The position numbers and the translations under genes were made by a program. From Stercorarius parasiticus (Eukaryota > Chordata > Aves > Charadriiformes > Stercorariidae): 64,000 nucleotides of DNA. The stretch lies in NCBI GenBank assembly GCA_013396915.1, contig VWZL01002222.1, positions 160,028 through 224,027 on the forward strand, in the 5' to 3' direction. The notes beneath the pieces are model-generated. The model was not told where the DNA came from, did not search any database, and saw only the letters and a program-made list of their open reading frames with translations. Shown piece by piece: positions 62,711-64,000 of this stretch. Numbering within the stretch: position 1 is the first letter of the stretch; each line of letters starts with the position of its first letter.

Positions 62711-62785
62711 GAAATCTTAACCTCTGGGACTCTCTTTTCCATTAGTTAAACGGAGATGAATAATTATTTTCCCTCACCTTTCACG
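62711..62785. repeat. MIR-like ancient SINE trace
   Basis: 'gaaatcttaacctctgggac', 'ctcttttccattagttaaac', then 'ggagatgaataattattt' follows the order of a MIR SINE segment ('cttaacctctctgggcctca', 'gtttcccatctgtaaaatg', 'gggataataat'). About 75 bases can be followed at visibly reduced identity. If correct, the insertion is older than the amniote radiation. Confidence 0.5.
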
Positions 62786-63068
62786 GTTTGGTTAGTGCAG
62801 GGATGCGTTGCCATACCAACAGCAATCCAGCCTGGCGGTAGGACAGGGCTGGAAGTGTGGAGGTGCAGACATCCCAGGCCAAGGAAAAAAAAAATCCTCC
62901 TCTCTGTCCCTCCCTCCCTGCCTCCCTCACTCTCCCTGGAAGAGAAGCAGTCTCTCTTTGTGAGAGAGCACAAAGGGGAAGAAAAGGAATTGTCCATCAA
63001 GCTCAGCAGAGCCTCGGGGGCTTTCAGCAGAGGATGCCACAGCCTATGAGGAGTGCGAGGCGCACTGA
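62786..63068. other. Non-coding sequence with a pyrimidine-rich tract
   Basis: A C/T-rich run, 'tccctccctccctgcctcc', lies at 62909-62927 after an A run. No gene is recognised. GC content rises toward 63.0-63.3 kb, with several CpGs. Confidence 0.45.
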
Positions 63069-63407
63069 AGGCTGATTTTAAAAGGACAGTTCAACCCCAG
63101 CTACACTGAACTGCCTCCAGCAGTCCCCAGCCTGAGAGGAACATGTGGCACCGAAAGACTCACTGACATCTTCCCGTGTTTTGTTTTCGACAGGCAGGCA
63201 CAGCTTCCGACTAACGGGCAGAGCGACGTCCCCAACTATTCCCGGGGCACCGCTTGCTTAGTGCCGCTGCCCCGGCTGCACCACCAGCAGGCAAACCCTC
63301 ACCGGCAGCATGTGTCAGGCACCGCCAACCTGGTGGGTCTTCTGGGTCCTTCCCTGTGTGCCAAAAACATCAGCCAATCTGTAAATGTTACTTCAGGGAA
63401 GATGTAA
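63069..63407 (+). other. Weak candidate exon in a 112-codon open frame
   Basis: The frame is open from the TGA at 63066-63068 to the TAA at 63405-63407, without an early Met. It crosses a plausible splice acceptor (pyrimidine-rich 'cccgtgttttgttttcga' then CAG, ending at 63193), and GT at 63333 could be a donor, giving an exon of 63194-63332. The encoded text includes LPTNGQSDVPNYSRGTACLV and LPRLHHQQANPHRQHV, which I do not recognise. The region is CpG-richer than its surroundings, so it could equally be a small regulatory GC-rich patch. Confidence 0.2.
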
Positions 63408-64000
63408 CAGATACATTCATTCCCTGCCAGAGGCTGTAAATCATCCAGATCCAAACAGGGGCTCTGGCCAGTGCTGGAGGGAAATAAACCATGTATCCCA
63501 ATGCCAAACCTGCATCCCATCCCAGACACCCTTCTCAAGACATCTGAACGAAAAAGGGACTGGCAATAAGCACAGCAAACAAGCTGCTTATGAGAGGAGA
63601 CTGGAAAGAGTATGACAGCCACAGAAAAGACTCAACTAAGGGCAGGCACAATCAAGTTGTGTTTATATTTATATACATGCGTGTGTGTGTGTGTACAATA
63701 ATTAATGATGTAGAAGAAATATCATAGTAACTTCCAGTCACCTTTTCTCACAGTATAAAAGCAGAATGAGTGTAAACTAAAATCAAGCAATTCAAAACCA
63801 CCACAAAGCTATCACACAACATAGCCATAAGGTACTCCAGACCACACAATCCCACTGAGACCGCATGTTCTACCATGCTAAAAACCAGAATCAGAGATCC
63901 TTGAATATCTAGGGGTACAATTATCTATTAAAACTAAACAAGCCCCGGGGAAATGCAAAAACACTTGGGGTGCAGGAAGATAGGAAAACATGCGTTCATC
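63408..64000. other. Non-coding unique sequence with a TG microsatellite
   Basis: I recognise no gene. The TG run at 63679-63695 is listed separately. The sequence runs to the window edge without a further signal. Confidence 0.5.
63679..63695. repeat. TG dinucleotide microsatellite
   Basis: A run of alternating G and T follows 'atatttatatacatgc'. It is simple sequence and likely length-polymorphic. Confidence 0.9.

Noticed and set aside
1..64000. Endogenous retrovirus, LTR pair or retroviral gene remnants
   Set aside because: No LTR-like direct repeats, primer binding site, polypurine tract or gag/pol/env-like frame was noticed.
1..64000. tRNA, rRNA, CRISPR array or bacterial operon
   Set aside because: No box A/B plus cloverleaf pattern, rRNA core sequence, regularly spaced repeat array or bacterial gene layout was seen. 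All evidence points to vertebrate nuclear DNA.

Overview
The window looks like a piece of a bird nuclear genome that holds no recognisable gene. The clearest evidence is the repeat content. Two well-preserved CR1 retrotransposon (LINE) tails have the avian CR1 hallmarks: an ORF2 C-terminus with HWNRLPRE, the line 'agaggtcccttccaacc', and a 3' end of short 8-base repeats (TTCTATGA or its ATTCTGTG variant). There is no Alu, L1 or B1/B2 material. The sequence is AT-leaning, rich in TAA/TGA stops, and has simple repeats and homopolymers typical of intergenic or intronic vertebrate DNA. There is no operon structure, ribosome binding site, tRNA, rRNA or CRISPR array. No open frame resembles a known host protein family.

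Layout. 1-8.9 kb: unique non-coding DNA with a MIR-like trace at 5.6 kb and a TA microsatellite at 5.86 kb. 8.9-10.4 kb: an old minus-strand CR1 copy of about 1.5 kb that still shows reverse-transcriptase motifs. 10.4-31.97 kb: unique DNA with worn copies of short palindromic repeat families (14.8, 19.0, 25.1, 26.8 and 28.5 kb). 31.97-32.57 kb: a young minus-strand CR1 tail with a 163-residue open frame. 32.6-41.7 kb: unique DNA with a very old plus-strand CR1 remnant at 36.5-36.9 kb. 41.7-42.2 kb: a young plus-strand CR1 tail, apparently flanked by a 10-bp direct repeat, with a foldback at its 5' edge. 42.2-64 kb: unique DNA with more old repeats (43.5, 46.6, 53.4, 60.5 and 62.7 kb), a possible conserved regulatory stretch (47.1-47.6 kb), a Z-DNA-prone CA/CG tract (48.15 kb) and an AT-rich block (56.9-57.05 kb). 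Two open frames with splice-like borders (42.7 and 63.1 kb) are the only candidate exons, both weak.

The window is best read as a gene desert or the inside of a very large intron. No new biological system is visible. The most interesting signals are the junction structure of the 41.7 kb CR1, a poly-T tract bracketed by a 10-bp direct repeat at 53.9 kb, and the concentration of ancient inverted-repeat families. Statements that a stretch matches a repeat family rest on my memory of consensus sequences; no alignment or database search was run.
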